The notes under the pieces: generated by a model
What the model saw: the letters and a program-made list of their open reading frames with translations, nothing else
Told to the model about the DNA's origin: nothing
Databases searched by the model: none
Assembly: GCA_030602885.1 (NCBI GenBank)
Contig: JAUVYV010000002.1
Location: 1 to 64,000, forward strand
Source: Phycisphaerales bacterium
GTDB taxonomy: Bacteria > Planctomycetota > Phycisphaerae > Sedimentisphaerales > Anaerobacaceae
Reading direction: 5' to 3'
DNA length: 64,000 nt
Program-made: the position numbers and the translations under genes
Shown: in pieces, positions 1 to 8,315 of the stretch
How positions within the stretch are numbered: the first letter of the stretch is position 1
Layout of the letters: each line of letters starts with the position of its first letter

Positions 1-142
1 AGGTGAGATGAATTGTGTTGAGCCATTTCTGTTTGTTTGATAGTCTTGCCATGGGTCATTCCTTTCAAATTAGGTTAGATTTGAGTCTTGTCATTTGCAC
101 AAATCATAACCGTTGAAGGGATGACCTTCATATTATCTAAAT
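1..142 (+). repeat. Direct repeat, copy A
   Basis: The first 142 bases recur at 4882-5023 in the same orientation. The first 29 bases and the last 40 or so are almost identical; the middle has scattered substitutions and small indels. The shared right edge ends in TCTAAAT and contains the small hairpin GAAGGGATGACCTTC. Copy A starts at the window edge, so its left part, which in copy B carries a transposase scar, may lie outside. The pair brackets the TetR/radical SAM/phasin/ABC1 kinase genes. Confidence 0.85.
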
Positions 143-444
143 ATTTCGCCTGCGGGCAGGCGATGATGGGTAAGTGTTCCTCAAGTGGGCAACCCCCGAA
201 CGCCTTTCGAATCTGTCAAAGCAGATTCTTCAGGGTTGGGGGGCGAAACAAACGTCGTCGTGGCGACGACGGCTAAACGGGGTGGTGGTGCGGGAGAACC
301 GCAACCGGATGAAGAATGAGCTTGAGAGGTTGGGGTTTGCTGCGGGAAAGCTATTTATTGCGGAGAACTATCCGGAAGCTGTTGGGATAATGACGGCACT
401 TAGGACGGGGGGGGGTTGTGAATTTACGATTTTGTTCTCGCTTG
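143..444. other. Gap with no convincing gene
   Basis: No complete gene is visible. A plus-strand open stretch encodes a peptide around RENRNRMKNELERLGFAAG that weakly resembles the C-terminal half of pyridoxal-dependent acyl-transferases of the AONS/KBL type, but it has no start context and no catalytic lysine region, so at most it is a decayed fragment. A run of nine G residues lies just before the 3' end of the ABC1 kinase gene. No terminator with a U-tract was seen for that gene. Confidence 0.4.
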
Positions 445-2139
445 CTACATTTTTCCGTGTCGCATAATAGAAATCAACAACCAGAATCCCATAGCGCCCG
501 CGGCCAGAAACCCGATAATGCCTATAACAGGAATCTCATGGAATTTGGGCGGGACCCCCGACAAGACAATAAGTGAAGAGCCGATGATTAAGGAAGAAAG
601 CACGATGCCGTAAACGACACGATTGCTTATGCGGTCGTGTGTTTTAAGCATCGGCTCCAGGCCTTTGTGCTCGAATTCCACGTGGATTCGGCCCTGTTTA
701 ATTTTGTCGATAATGTTCTTGCCGTCGGCGGGAAGGTCCCGGAGCAGGGTCTGCCAATCCATGCTCGCGGTATAAAAGTCCTTTCGCAGCTTGCGGATGC
801 TTAACCTTTCACTCAATAACCGCCGGACGAAGGGTTCCATGTGTTTAACGATGTCAAACTCCGGCGACAGTCTGCGTCCGTTACCTTCCACGATAATCAG
901 CGCTTTATCCAGCAAATAGAAAACAGGCGGGATTTTCAAATTGTGGCGTATCAGCATTTGAACAAGCTGCGTAAGTAAAGTGCCCATGTGTATATTTTTG
1001 AGCGGATGATACAGATGCTGCTCGACGAAATCCGCAACGTCTGCTTCAAGACTTTCGGCGGGTTCGACATTTTGACGTTGTGACAGTCTGAGAAGTGAGC
1101 GGGTCATCTGCCTGGGATTGCGACGCACGATGCCCGCTATCAGAGAACCAAGGTGTTCCCTGTTACGTCCGGTTAAGGTTCCCGTCATACCGTAATCTAA
1201 GAAACAAATGACATTATCGGGAAGGACCAGGATGTTTCCGGGATGGGGGTCGGCGTGGAAAAAGCCATGCTCGAATATTTGCTTAAGGATTAGCTCCGCT
1301 CCGCGGTCGGCAATTAGCTCCAAATCAAGCTCTGCTTTGGCCAGGGCATCGATATCGGAAACTTTAATGCCCTCTATAAACTCCATAGTCAGAACCTTGT
1401 CCGTTGACAGGTGGCGATAAACCTTTGGAACGTATATGGTGGTATCCGAGCGGAAGTTCCTTGCGAAGCGCTCGATGTTGCCGGCCTCGACATCAAAATT
1501 CAGCTCCCTTTTAATGGTATGAGAAAACTCCCTAACGATACCAACGGTATCGAGCGTCTCCATTCCATGAATGTGCCTTTCTATCAGCTCTGCCAGGTTG
1601 AACATGATTTCCAGATCCACCTCGATTGTTGTACGTATGCCGGGACGCTGAACCTTTACCGCTACTACTGCTCCGTCCGGCAGGACAGCTCTGTGCACCT
1701 GTGAGATAGATGCTGAGGCAATCGGTATTTCGCCGAACTCTTTGAAGATGACTTCGAGAGAATCGCCGAGTTCGGTTTCGATAATCTCTCGAACCTGGCC
1801 GGCAGGAAAGGCCGGAACGGTATCCTGAAGTTTTTCAAGCTCGGCACACGCTTCAGGAGTGACTAAATCGGGACGTGTGCTGGCTAACTGTCCCAACTTG
1901 ACAAAGGATGGCCCCAGCTCCTCCAGAACCATTCTGGCGCGCTGCCATTGGCCTATCGGAGCAGGCAGCGGTTCTGCTTTATGCCTGCCGAAAAAGCGCC
2001 GGCCCAGCCCAAGCTGCTTATAGAGTCCCACCCTCGCCACCAAATCGCCCAGGCCATGCTTTAGTAAGACCAACACAATCTGCCTGTACCGGTTAATGTG
2101 GCGGTATCTGCGCCTGATGGTGCCTATTTTGGCAAACAA
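445..2139 (-). CDS. ABC1/AarF/UbiB-family atypical kinase
   Basis: A 564-residue protein with the hallmarks of the ABC1 (UbiB/ADCK) kinase-like family: the KxGQ motif near residues 81-84 (FVKLGQLASTRPD), an alanine/serine-rich nucleotide loop near 140-147, the VAVK lysine near 162, the HADPHPGN catalytic loop near 295-302 and the metal-binding DYG near 315. Two hydrophobic segments at the C-terminus (about 505-560) anchor it in the inner membrane. Family members act as ATPases that support ubiquinone or other prenyl-lipid handling; which lipid is involved here cannot be read from the window. It is the last gene of a four-gene minus-strand unit, 15 bp after the phasin-like gene. No ubi or men genes are nearby, so a quinone role is only a family expectation. 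Confidence 0.9.
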   Translation of the reverse strand: MFAKIGTIRRRYRHINRYRQIVLVLLKHGLGDLVARVGLYKQLGLGRRFFGRHKAEPLPAPIGQWQRARMVLEELGPSFVKLGQLASTRPDLVTPEACAELEKLQDTVPAFPAGQVREIIETELGDSLEVIFKEFGEIPIASASISQVHRAVLPDGAVVAVKVQRPGIRTTIEVDLEIMFNLAELIERHIHGMETLDTVGIVREFSHTIKRELNFDVEAGNIERFARNFRSDTTIYVPKVYRHLSTDKVLTMEFIEGIKVSDIDALAKAELDLELIADRGAELILKQIFEHGFFHADPHPGNILVLPDNVICFLDYGMTGTLTGRNREHLGSLIAGIVRRNPRQMTRSLLRLSQRQNVEPAESLEADVADFVEQHLYHPLKNIHMGTLLTQLVQMLIRHNLKIPPVFYLLDKALIIVEGNGRRLSPEFDIVKHMEPFVRRLLSERLSIRKLRKDFYTASMDWQTLLRDLPADGKNIIDKIKQGRIHVEFEHKGLEPMLKTHDRISNRVVYGIVLSSLIIGSSLIVLSGVPPKFHEIPVIGIIGFLAAGAMGFWLLISIMRHGKM

Positions 2140-2154
2140 CGTACTCTTTCCCTG

Positions 2155-2454
2155 CTACTTTTTTGTTTTGCCTGTTTCGAGCTTTTCAACGCGTGCCTGC
2201 AGCTTCTCAATGTCTTCTCTTGATGCTATCTGAAGCGTCTGAAGCGTTTGCTGCACCGATTTTTCAACTTGCTTCTGGAGGTCTTCCTTGGCTTGCCTGG
2301 ATTTTTTCAACATATCCTCAGCCAGCTCACGGCCCTCTATCTCTGTCAGCTTACCCTTTTCCACAAGCTCTTTGATGTGCTCGTCGATTTTGTCCTTTGT
2401 CATCGCAGCCAGTCCCACACCAGCGAGAAACATCTTGTGTATTGCATCCAGCAT
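2155..2454 (-). CDS. Phasin-like coiled-coil protein
   Basis: A 99-residue, charged, cysteine-free protein predicted to be nearly all helical. A short hydrophobic N-terminal stretch (about residues 8-18, FLAGVGLAAM) is followed by a long amphipathic coiled coil rich in K, E and Q and a lysine-rich end. This is the layout of phasin/PhaF-type proteins and of the small coiled-coil proteins often annotated as polyhydroxyalkanoate granule-associated. No PHA synthase is in the window, so granule binding is not supported. It sits between the radical SAM gene (29 bp upstream) and the ABC1 kinase gene (15 bp downstream), so it is probably co-translated with them and may be a membrane-surface partner of the kinase. 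Confidence 0.7.
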   Translation of the reverse strand: MLDAIHKMFLAGVGLAAMTKDKIDEHIKELVEKGKLTEIEGRELAEDMLKKSRQAKEDLQKQVEKSVQQTLQTLQIASREDIEKLQARVEKLETGKTKK

Positions 2455-2483
2455 ATCAAACCCCTTTCTAATTCATTATTCGG

Positions 2484-3926
2484 TTAACTTTGTACGGTTT
2501 CCTTGGCCATATAACACTCTGCCCAAATTTTATTGCTCAAGTGGTAGTAATTGCTCCCGTATGCAACCATACCGCCATGGTATTTCGGGTCAGCGATTGT
2601 GTCAACAGCTTCCTCATCAATCGGTTTGGCCTTGGTATCTCGGACGGCATTCAGGAGCACATCGAAATGGTCGCGGATAACACAGGGGCACAGCCAATTG
2701 TCCGTATTTTCCGCGGATTGGGCATAACCATAGTCATCCTGCCACCGGCGAATTCTCTGGAAAAACTCGGACTGCAAAATCGTATTGAGGCTGCCGCCTG
2801 TTTGGAAGACGTCATAGATGTTGCCAATGGAATATGGAACAAATGCACAGGGTGTAATATCACCGTCCCAGGTGATATGAAGATATCCACCCGGCCTGCC
2901 CGCAGAGATACACCCGCTACTGGCAGTGCCGCTGTTCCAGAAGTCAGCTATGAAGATTTTCCGTTCTCGTACCATGCGCCACGTTCGATTATACATTTCC
3001 AGACGCTGCTGCGGCGTAACCATCAGTTCGAGTGAATGCTCACGGCCGATAGGCATATACTGGAATATCCAGCCGTATGTCGCACCTTGCTCATTGAAAT
3101 AAAAATCAGCGAATTCGTCACCGGTCACCATCTCGGCATTGTCACGCGTGGCGGTTACCGAAATGCCAAAGGGCACTCCTGCCCGGCGCAAATTTTCCAT
3201 TGTCTGAAGAATCCGTTTGTGTATGCCCTTACCCCGTCGGTTGTCGGTTTGCTCCTCGAATCCTTCAACTGAAATTGCAGGCGTTACGTTACCGAGTTTT
3301 GCCAGCTCTTCGGCGACGGATTTTGTTATTAACGTGCCGTTTGTATAAACCAGAAAAAACTGCGAAGGGTGCCTAAGAGCCATATCTAATAGGTCCAGCC
3401 CATTGTCTTCCCACATAAACGGCTCGCCGCCCGAGATAACCGTAAAATACGAACCCCATAACCGTTCCTTTTCAGTGATAATCCGGTCAAAAGTGTCCCA
3501 ATCCAGTTTTGCAGCCGAACGCGAATCACTGCATGCGTAACAGCCCGTGCAGCGCAGGTTGCACCTTTTGCCCGGACTGATAAGAATAAACAATGGCGGC
3601 CCAAAACCGAGGCGTTCTTCCGCATCCAGTCGCTGCTTAGCCAGAAACACATTATCCAGGAGCGTGTCGAAGAGACGTCTCAGGGCTTTTTTAGAAATGA
3701 AGCCCTTGCTGACACCACGGTTTAGACTGTGCAAGAGTGCAACGGTGATGTCATATTTGTCTCGCTGCACCTGGAGTGGAAATGAATCTGTGTTGTTCTC
3801 GACAATGGCCTGCCACATTTTCTTTTCGACGAAGGGCAACGCTGCACGGCGGACCATCCCGTTGCTGAATGCCGTGCGAAGAAGTGACTTGAAGGCCCCT
3901 TTCTGATAAACCCGCTCAAGATTCAT
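2484..3926 (-). CDS. Radical SAM protein with SPASM-like C-terminus
   Basis: A 480-residue radical SAM enzyme. The [4Fe-4S]-binding CxxxCxxC motif is at about residues 122-129 (RCNLRCTGCYA), followed by the GGEP motif (SGGEPFMWEDN) expected for SAM binding. The C-terminal third has further cysteines in SPASM-like arrangements (GCISAGRPGG, ITPCAFVPYS, NWLCPCVIRDH), suggesting auxiliary iron-sulfur clusters as in peptide- or protein-modifying enzymes. Residues 1-110 form a helical extension without a recognised domain. The start codon lies inside the end of the TetR gene (11-bp overlap), implying translational coupling. Substrate unknown; the small phasin-like protein just downstream is one possible target, but that is speculation. 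Confidence 0.88.
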   Translation of the reverse strand: MNLERVYQKGAFKSLLRTAFSNGMVRRAALPFVEKKMWQAIVENNTDSFPLQVQRDKYDITVALLHSLNRGVSKGFISKKALRRLFDTLLDNVFLAKQRLDAEERLGFGPPLFILISPGKRCNLRCTGCYACSDSRSAAKLDWDTFDRIITEKERLWGSYFTVISGGEPFMWEDNGLDLLDMALRHPSQFFLVYTNGTLITKSVAEELAKLGNVTPAISVEGFEEQTDNRRGKGIHKRILQTMENLRRAGVPFGISVTATRDNAEMVTGDEFADFYFNEQGATYGWIFQYMPIGREHSLELMVTPQQRLEMYNRTWRMVRERKIFIADFWNSGTASSGCISAGRPGGYLHITWDGDITPCAFVPYSIGNIYDVFQTGGSLNTILQSEFFQRIRRWQDDYGYAQSAENTDNWLCPCVIRDHFDVLLNAVRDTKAKPIDEEAVDTIADPKYHGGMVAYGSNYYHLSNKIWAECYMAKETVQS

Positions 3927-4584
3927 TGTCGAGCTCCTTTATATTATCATAATGCTGTGTTGGTTTCTGATGGATTGCCGCTCCATTAAAGAACACTTCC
4001 GTGACAATGCGCAAATCATTCTCAATAGGGCCCCGTTCTTGCGAGCGAAGCCATGACAGAGCTAACGCATTGGTGAGACTATCGAGTGTTCTCGCTAATA
4101 CCTTAGGGTTCATCGACTTGAAAATACCCTGCCGAATTCCCTGTTCTATGGTGTCTGTGAGTGTGCGGACCATTGAATTGTACTTCTCTCGGAGTTTTTT
4201 CGGCAGAATATGCTCGGCATCGAGTCGGGGCACGTCCACATCCGCAAGATATAAACGCAGAAAAGCCAGGTTCTCAAGGAAAAAGGTCATTTTGGTATAG
4301 ATAAATCTTTCTACTTGCGCCCGGACCGACGGAGCAGATGTCATTTCCCCTGTTACGACATCAACCAGCTCATTCACTTTGGTTTCAATGACTTTTTCAT
4401 ATAGCCCCTTTTTGTCGCGAAAGTACGAATAGACCGTTCCGAGAGCGAACTCCGCCTTGAGGGCAATTTGCCTCATGGTTGCGCCGAAGAACCCTTTTCT
4501 CGCAAATATTGCCTCCGCCACATTCAGTATATGCCGGATGTGCTCCTGGCGTTCCCGTTCCCGGCGTGGAGTGAATTTAGCCAT
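3916..4584 (-). CDS. TetR/AcrR-family transcriptional regulator
   Basis: A 222-residue regulator. The N-terminal 60 residues form the TetR helix-turn-helix (HILNVAEAIFARKGFFGATM, IALKAEFALGTVYSYFRDK), with the usual YxYF segment of the recognition region. The remainder is the variable ligand-binding and dimerisation domain, which does not reveal its ligand. It is the first gene of the unit and its 3' end overlaps the radical SAM start, so it probably represses its own operon. A good promoter lies 75-103 bp upstream, and a Shine-Dalgarno AAAGGAG is placed 9-10 nt before the ATG. Confidence 0.92.
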   Translation of the reverse strand: MAKFTPRRERERQEHIRHILNVAEAIFARKGFFGATMRQIALKAEFALGTVYSYFRDKKGLYEKVIETKVNELVDVVTGEMTSAPSVRAQVERFIYTKMTFFLENLAFLRLYLADVDVPRLDAEHILPKKLREKYNSMVRTLTDTIEQGIRQGIFKSMNPKVLARTLDSLTNALALSWLRSQERGPIENDLRIVTEVFFNGAAIHQKPTQHYDNIKELDNES

Positions 4585-4658
4585 AGGTTTCTAACTCCTT
4601 TCAATCACAAGGTTTAAAGCTGAAAAATGCTCGTATCATATTTAGAACCATCGTTTCA

Positions 4659-4687
4659 ATAATAGAAGGTACGCTCTATGTTGTCAA
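4659..4687 (-). promoter_or_regulatory. Near-consensus promoter of the TetR operon
   Basis: On the minus strand TTGACA and TATTAT are separated by exactly 17 nt, one of the best housekeeping-type promoters in the window. Just downstream of the -10 lies an imperfect inverted repeat, GAAAC-GAT-GGTTC (about 4646-4658), well placed to be an operator for the TetR product. Binding is inferred from position only. Confidence 0.7.
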
Positions 4688-4714
4688 GTGTTCACTATAA
4701 AAAAAACTGGTAAC

Positions 4715-4764
4715 CGTTCACGGGCACAAAACGCATAAAACTCGGCGTATTACCTCCGTGAACG
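4715..4764. repeat. Inverted repeat CGTTCACGG...CCGTGAACG
   Basis: Perfect 9-bp arms (4715-4723 and 4756-4764) flank a 32-bp spacer, between the TetR promoter and the transposase scar. It could be an edge of a former mobile element or a regulatory site. No U-tract follows either arm, so it is not an intrinsic terminator. Confidence 0.6.
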
Positions 4765-4786
4765 ATTATAGTCGCGGATTAGCGTC

Positions 4787-4950
4787 CTATGGGAAGTCGA
4801 TTGCGGGGGCGTCGTTGAGTCAGAGGGCAACGTGGAGGGATTCTTTGTGGGTGTCGATACCGATGTAGGGCGCATCGTCAGAGGTGAGATGAATTGTGTT
4901 GAGCCATTTGGTGTTTGCTTGATAGTCTTGCCATGGGTCATTCCTTTCAT
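4787..4950 (-). pseudogene. IS110-like transposase N-terminal scar
   Basis: Read on the minus strand in one frame, the segment encodes NDPWQDYQANTKW followed by PYIGIDTHKESLHVAL, a stop at 4820-4822, LNDAPAIDFP and another stop at 4787-4789. The xIGIDxHKxxLxVAL pattern matches the first beta-strand region (first catalytic Asp) of IS110-family DEDD transposases. Internal stops and the absence of the remaining 300 or so residues make it a non-functional relic. It continues directly into repeat copy B. Confidence 0.55.
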
Positions 4951-5023
4951 TTTGGTCAGATTTGCGGATTGTGGTTTTCACAAATCATAACCGTTGAAGG
5001 GATGACCTTCATATTTTCTAAAT
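4882..5023 (+). repeat. Direct repeat, copy B
   Basis: Second copy of the repeat at the window start, with the same right boundary (TCTAAAT). It overlaps the upstream part of the IS110-like scar, suggesting that both copies are ends or upstream regions of the same insertion sequence family. Confidence 0.85.
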
Positions 5024-5217
5024 CCTGAACAAATTCCAATTATCAAGCTCTAAATGGCCAAAACAGAAACATCTGCGTTACCTGTCCTGAGCATCGTCGA
5101 AGGAATCTGTGTTTGATAACTAAGTCCGTGTTCATCCTCGGTTGCATTTTCAGCGCCTCGATATGAATAGTGAGGCGGGCTACAGCCCACCGGAGCACGG
5201 GCTGGGAGGGCTTGTTG
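5024..5217. other. Gap after copy B, downstream of the LptG-like gene
   Basis: No gene seen. On the minus strand a 7-bp hairpin GGTGGGC-TGTA-GCCCGCC (about 5174-5191) follows the LptG-like stop codon but lacks a U-tract, so it may mark the 3' end without being a classical terminator. The GCGGGCTACAGCC core reappears near 58668, hinting at a low-copy dispersed motif. Confidence 0.35.
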
Positions 5218-6351
5218 TTAGCTCTTCATGGAGTCGAGCTCGATGAAGGCGATGGGTGCGAAGATGAAGACGGGCAGCCAGGCCCAGAACTGAGGTTTGG
5301 TGATACCGAAGACGGTTTCGGTGGCGAGGAGTCTGCAGGTGAAGTTTGTGACGAGGCAGGCGGCGGTGACGGCAAAGCTGACGAGGACAGCGGACTTCAT
5401 CTCTCTTGGGTCTCGGCAGACGAGAACGGGCAGGCATACCATGAGCATTACGAGGTTCATGAGAGGGTCGGTGACGCGGAAATGCTTTTGGCTTGCGAGC
5501 TGACGGATGTCCTTGATTTTGGTTCGCTGAGCTTCGAGTTCCGAGAGCTGTTTGAAGCTGAGGAGGGTTTTGTGCTTGGCTCTTCTCCTTACCGGGATGT
5601 CTTTGGGTGTGATGTCACTGGGGTAGGAGTGGACGGGTTTTCGCAGGAATTCGTGAGGCAGGTTGAAAGCATCAGGGCCGGATTTGAGCTCCGGGATTGG
5701 GTTGAACATACCATCTGTGAGGAGCCAGGATTTTTTCTCATGGCTGTATGTGGCGCTCTTAGCTTCGATCCAGCCGGTGGACCGCCAAACGGCGGAATCG
5801 GGTATGCGTTTTCGAGTAATGATGGTAAGGTTTTTGAAGGTTGCGGTGTGGACGTCGAAGTTTAATGAGCAGAAGAGCGAGCCGTTTGCATCGGCAATGA
5901 ACCAGACGTCGTACTTTTCATGTCCAGGGAGGGCGTCCTGCTTTCTGACGAGCTTGTCGCTGAGGGGCGGGATTATGAGCTCCTGGTCGATGACGAGCAG
6001 GCCTGTGAGTATAGTTGCCAGGACAATTATTGGTGCGATGACCCGTTTTAGACTTACGCCGGAGGCCATCATCGCGGTCAACTCGTTGTATCGCACCATT
6101 TTGCCGAGTGAGAAGGCGGCGGCGACGACGGTTATCATTCCTGCGAAGTCTCTAAAGTAGAGTGTTATGTTCAGGCCGTAATATGAGAAGATGTTTTTTA
6201 TGACGGCGGCGGTTCCGAGGTCGGCATGCTCGCCGAATTCATCGAGGTTCACAAACAGGTCGATGATTACTCGCAGGCCGATAAGGACGCAGAAAGCTAT
6301 GAGATAACCGATGAGAAAGTTTTTTGCGACGTATTTGTCTAAGATTTTCAT
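5218..6351 (-). CDS. LptF/LptG (YjgP/YjgQ) family permease, LptG-like
   Basis: A 377-residue inner-membrane protein. Three N-terminal hydrophobic segments (about 12-32, 55-80, 100-122) precede a periplasmic beta-rich domain (about 125-285), then three C-terminal segments (about 300-370), the layout of the YjgP/YjgQ family. In characterised bacteria LptF and LptG form a heterodimer with the LptB ATPase that extracts lipopolysaccharide for transport to the outer membrane. It lies 58 bp downstream of a second, larger family member on the same strand, so the two probably form the heterodimer. No lptB, lptA or lptC is visible. LptG assignment over LptF rests on gene order and length and is tentative. 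Confidence 0.85.
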   Translation of the reverse strand: MKILDKYVAKNFLIGYLIAFCVLIGLRVIIDLFVNLDEFGEHADLGTAAVIKNIFSYYGLNITLYFRDFAGMITVVAAAFSLGKMVRYNELTAMMASGVSLKRVIAPIIVLATILTGLLVIDQELIIPPLSDKLVRKQDALPGHEKYDVWFIADANGSLFCSLNFDVHTATFKNLTIITRKRIPDSAVWRSTGWIEAKSATYSHEKKSWLLTDGMFNPIPELKSGPDAFNLPHEFLRKPVHSYPSDITPKDIPVRRRAKHKTLLSFKQLSELEAQRTKIKDIRQLASQKHFRVTDPLMNLVMLMVCLPVLVCRDPREMKSAVLVSFAVTAACLVTNFTCRLLATETVFGITKPQFWAWLPVFIFAPIAFIELDSMKS

Positions 6352-6409
6352 GAGCCAATCTTTTTAATCGTTGTTGTTGACTTGCGAGGTCATCACGTTC
6401 ATTTTCCGT

Positions 6410-8005
6410 TTAGTTTTTGAGCAGTTTCCGATACAGTGCAAGGACGAGCAGCGACAGGAAGAGGAGTCCGGCCCACATGAGGCGTATGCCCCAGATGGTT
6501 TGTGTATCGACATTCCTGGTCAGGTTTTTTCCCATCATAATGCAGACGATGAGCATCATTGCGGGTATTACGCTTGCGGCGAAGGCGGTGAGGAGGTGTC
6601 CGCCTTTGAGGATAATACCAAGGGCGATTCCGAACATAACGAGTGTAACGCATCCGATGCCGAATACGAGGCGGGAGTGCAGCTCGGCGTCCATTTCAGC
6701 AAAGGTATTGCGTATCATTTTGCCAAGCTCTTTCTGCAGGTCCGTAAGCTGTTTGCTCGGGCCTGCGCGCAGGGCGGCTGATGTTACATTCGGTCTTATA
6801 TTGAGCAGTACATCTTCCTGTTTGAACTGAGCTTTAACGGATTCGGGCAGTACAAGGCCGCGGATGATGTGGCGAGAGACAAGGTTTTGTGTTTTCTCTT
6901 CTCTTGCGTTGCGGACATCGAGAGTCAAAGTGGGCGCGAACTCATCACCCTCAATGTCGAGAAAGCATCTGGAGCATCGCAGGGTCCTAACGGGCTTGTG
7001 CGTCTGCATATCGATTTCCGTGACAAGGACGTTTGTCAAGAGCTGGAGGCGGTTTTCGTCGCCGACGGTACAGCGGTCTGCGGTGAGGTGGACAAGTTTT
7101 CGGCCGCTGTAGAGCCGATAGAATTCGGCGTTCTCATCTTCGATTGTGGCGGTGATGTCCTGTGCGAGCAGCTCGGCTGTAAAGCGAGCGTAGATCTCGC
7201 GGGCGAGCCGGGCGATGGGGTAGAAGCGCATGGGGTCGGCTGCGATTTGCTTCATTTCTCGGATTTTCTTGAATTTGATGTCGTCGCCAAGTAGGGAGCC
7301 GAACTCGTGTGTCAGGGAGAGCCATTCGGCGGAGAATCCAGCCTGGTCGTCGGGGCCCATCTGGTGAGCCCTGTAGGCGGTGATTCGGACCTCGTTGAAC
7401 ATTTGATGTGGAGTAAAGCTTATCTTGGCGGTGTGTGCGGTGATAATTTTTTTTATTGTGCCCTGCTTTGTGTCAACGGCGACGAGTCCGGCGAGGAGGT
7501 CCTGCCGTATGTCGGCATGGTCGGCGTAAATTTTCCATCGGCCCTCGGGTGGCAGGTCGTAGTAGCCCCTTCTTTGAATGTTTCTGAAGAGAATTTGCTT
7601 TGCGTCGTCTTTGATGGATTTCTCGGCGAGGCGAATGAAGGCGGGCATTACGTGGAAGCTCAGGATGAGATTTGCGACAGCGACGATGATGGCGAGGGCG
7701 AGGCCCGGGTAGATGAGGGTAAGCAGTGAGATACCGCTTGCCCTGCAGGCGTCGAGCTCGTTGTCGTTTGCGAGCCGTCCGTACACGAGAGCGGCGGCGA
7801 AGAGTGCAGCCATTGGCAGGACAAAAGTAAGTGTTATCGGCAGGAAGTAAGCCATCAGATGCACGACCTGTGTCGGGCCGGCTCCATATTCCTGGACGGG
7901 GCGGAGGATGCTGCCCAGACTCATCATCAAAGTCAGGGCCAGGGCTGCGAGAATGAATACCTTGAATACCTCGCGAAAAATGTATCTATGCAGTGTAAAA
8001 ACCAT
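6410..8005 (-). CDS. LptF/LptG (YjgP/YjgQ) family permease, LptF-like
   Basis: A 531-residue protein with the same six-segment design as its downstream neighbour: hydrophobic segments near residues 12-33, 48-75 and 98-122, an enlarged periplasmic region of about 300 residues, then three segments near 440-525. The N-terminal part shows the family pattern of an amphipathic start (LHRYIFREVFKVFILAALAL) and the conserved ANDNELDACRASGISL segment. Typical LptF is about 360 residues, so this version carries roughly 150 extra periplasmic residues, which may reflect a lineage-specific form. It is the first gene of the pair and diverges from the serine protease gene. Confidence 0.85.
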   Translation of the reverse strand: MVFTLHRYIFREVFKVFILAALALTLMMSLGSILRPVQEYGAGPTQVVHLMAYFLPITLTFVLPMAALFAAALVYGRLANDNELDACRASGISLLTLIYPGLALAIIVAVANLILSFHVMPAFIRLAEKSIKDDAKQILFRNIQRRGYYDLPPEGRWKIYADHADIRQDLLAGLVAVDTKQGTIKKIITAHTAKISFTPHQMFNEVRITAYRAHQMGPDDQAGFSAEWLSLTHEFGSLLGDDIKFKKIREMKQIAADPMRFYPIARLAREIYARFTAELLAQDITATIEDENAEFYRLYSGRKLVHLTADRCTVGDENRLQLLTNVLVTEIDMQTHKPVRTLRCSRCFLDIEGDEFAPTLTLDVRNAREEKTQNLVSRHIIRGLVLPESVKAQFKQEDVLLNIRPNVTSAALRAGPSKQLTDLQKELGKMIRNTFAEMDAELHSRLVFGIGCVTLVMFGIALGIILKGGHLLTAFAASVIPAMMLIVCIMMGKNLTRNVDTQTIWGIRLMWAGLLFLSLLVLALYRKLLKN

Positions 8006-8315
8006 GTTTCGTTTTGCGTATCCTATTCCGATAATTGTATCGCCACCGAGCCGGCGAAGGACTCGAAGGAGCTAATGATTATCAGTGGGCATAGAAGGCA
8101 TATCAACAAAAATCTCAGCAGGCCGGTGCCGGTAGCTGACGCTGCGATGCCGCAAGGCGGAGGATTTGCGGCGGTTTGCGAGGTGTCCGTTTATTGTGGG
8201 GGTTTTTGTAGTTGCGTCGGAGTGGTTCGGAGTTTACAATTCGAGAGGTTCTTATCGGGTTCCCGAACGCATTTTTCTGCGTTTGGGGTTCCCTCGTTAA
8301 TTTGGGAAAAGACTT
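8006..8315. other. Divergent intergenic region before the protease gene
   Basis: The region separates the minus-strand permease pair from the plus-strand protease. No gene was found. It holds one copy of a hairpin repeat (8262-8287, listed separately). A promoter could not be assigned with confidence. Confidence 0.4.
8262..8287 (+). repeat. Dispersed hairpin repeat, copy 1
   Basis: CCCGAACGCA-TTTTTC-TGCGTTTGGG forms a 10-bp stem with one G-U pair. A closely related copy in the same orientation is at 12949-12975. This copy lies 28 bp before the serine protease start codon; there is no evidence that it regulates that gene. Confidence 0.75.
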
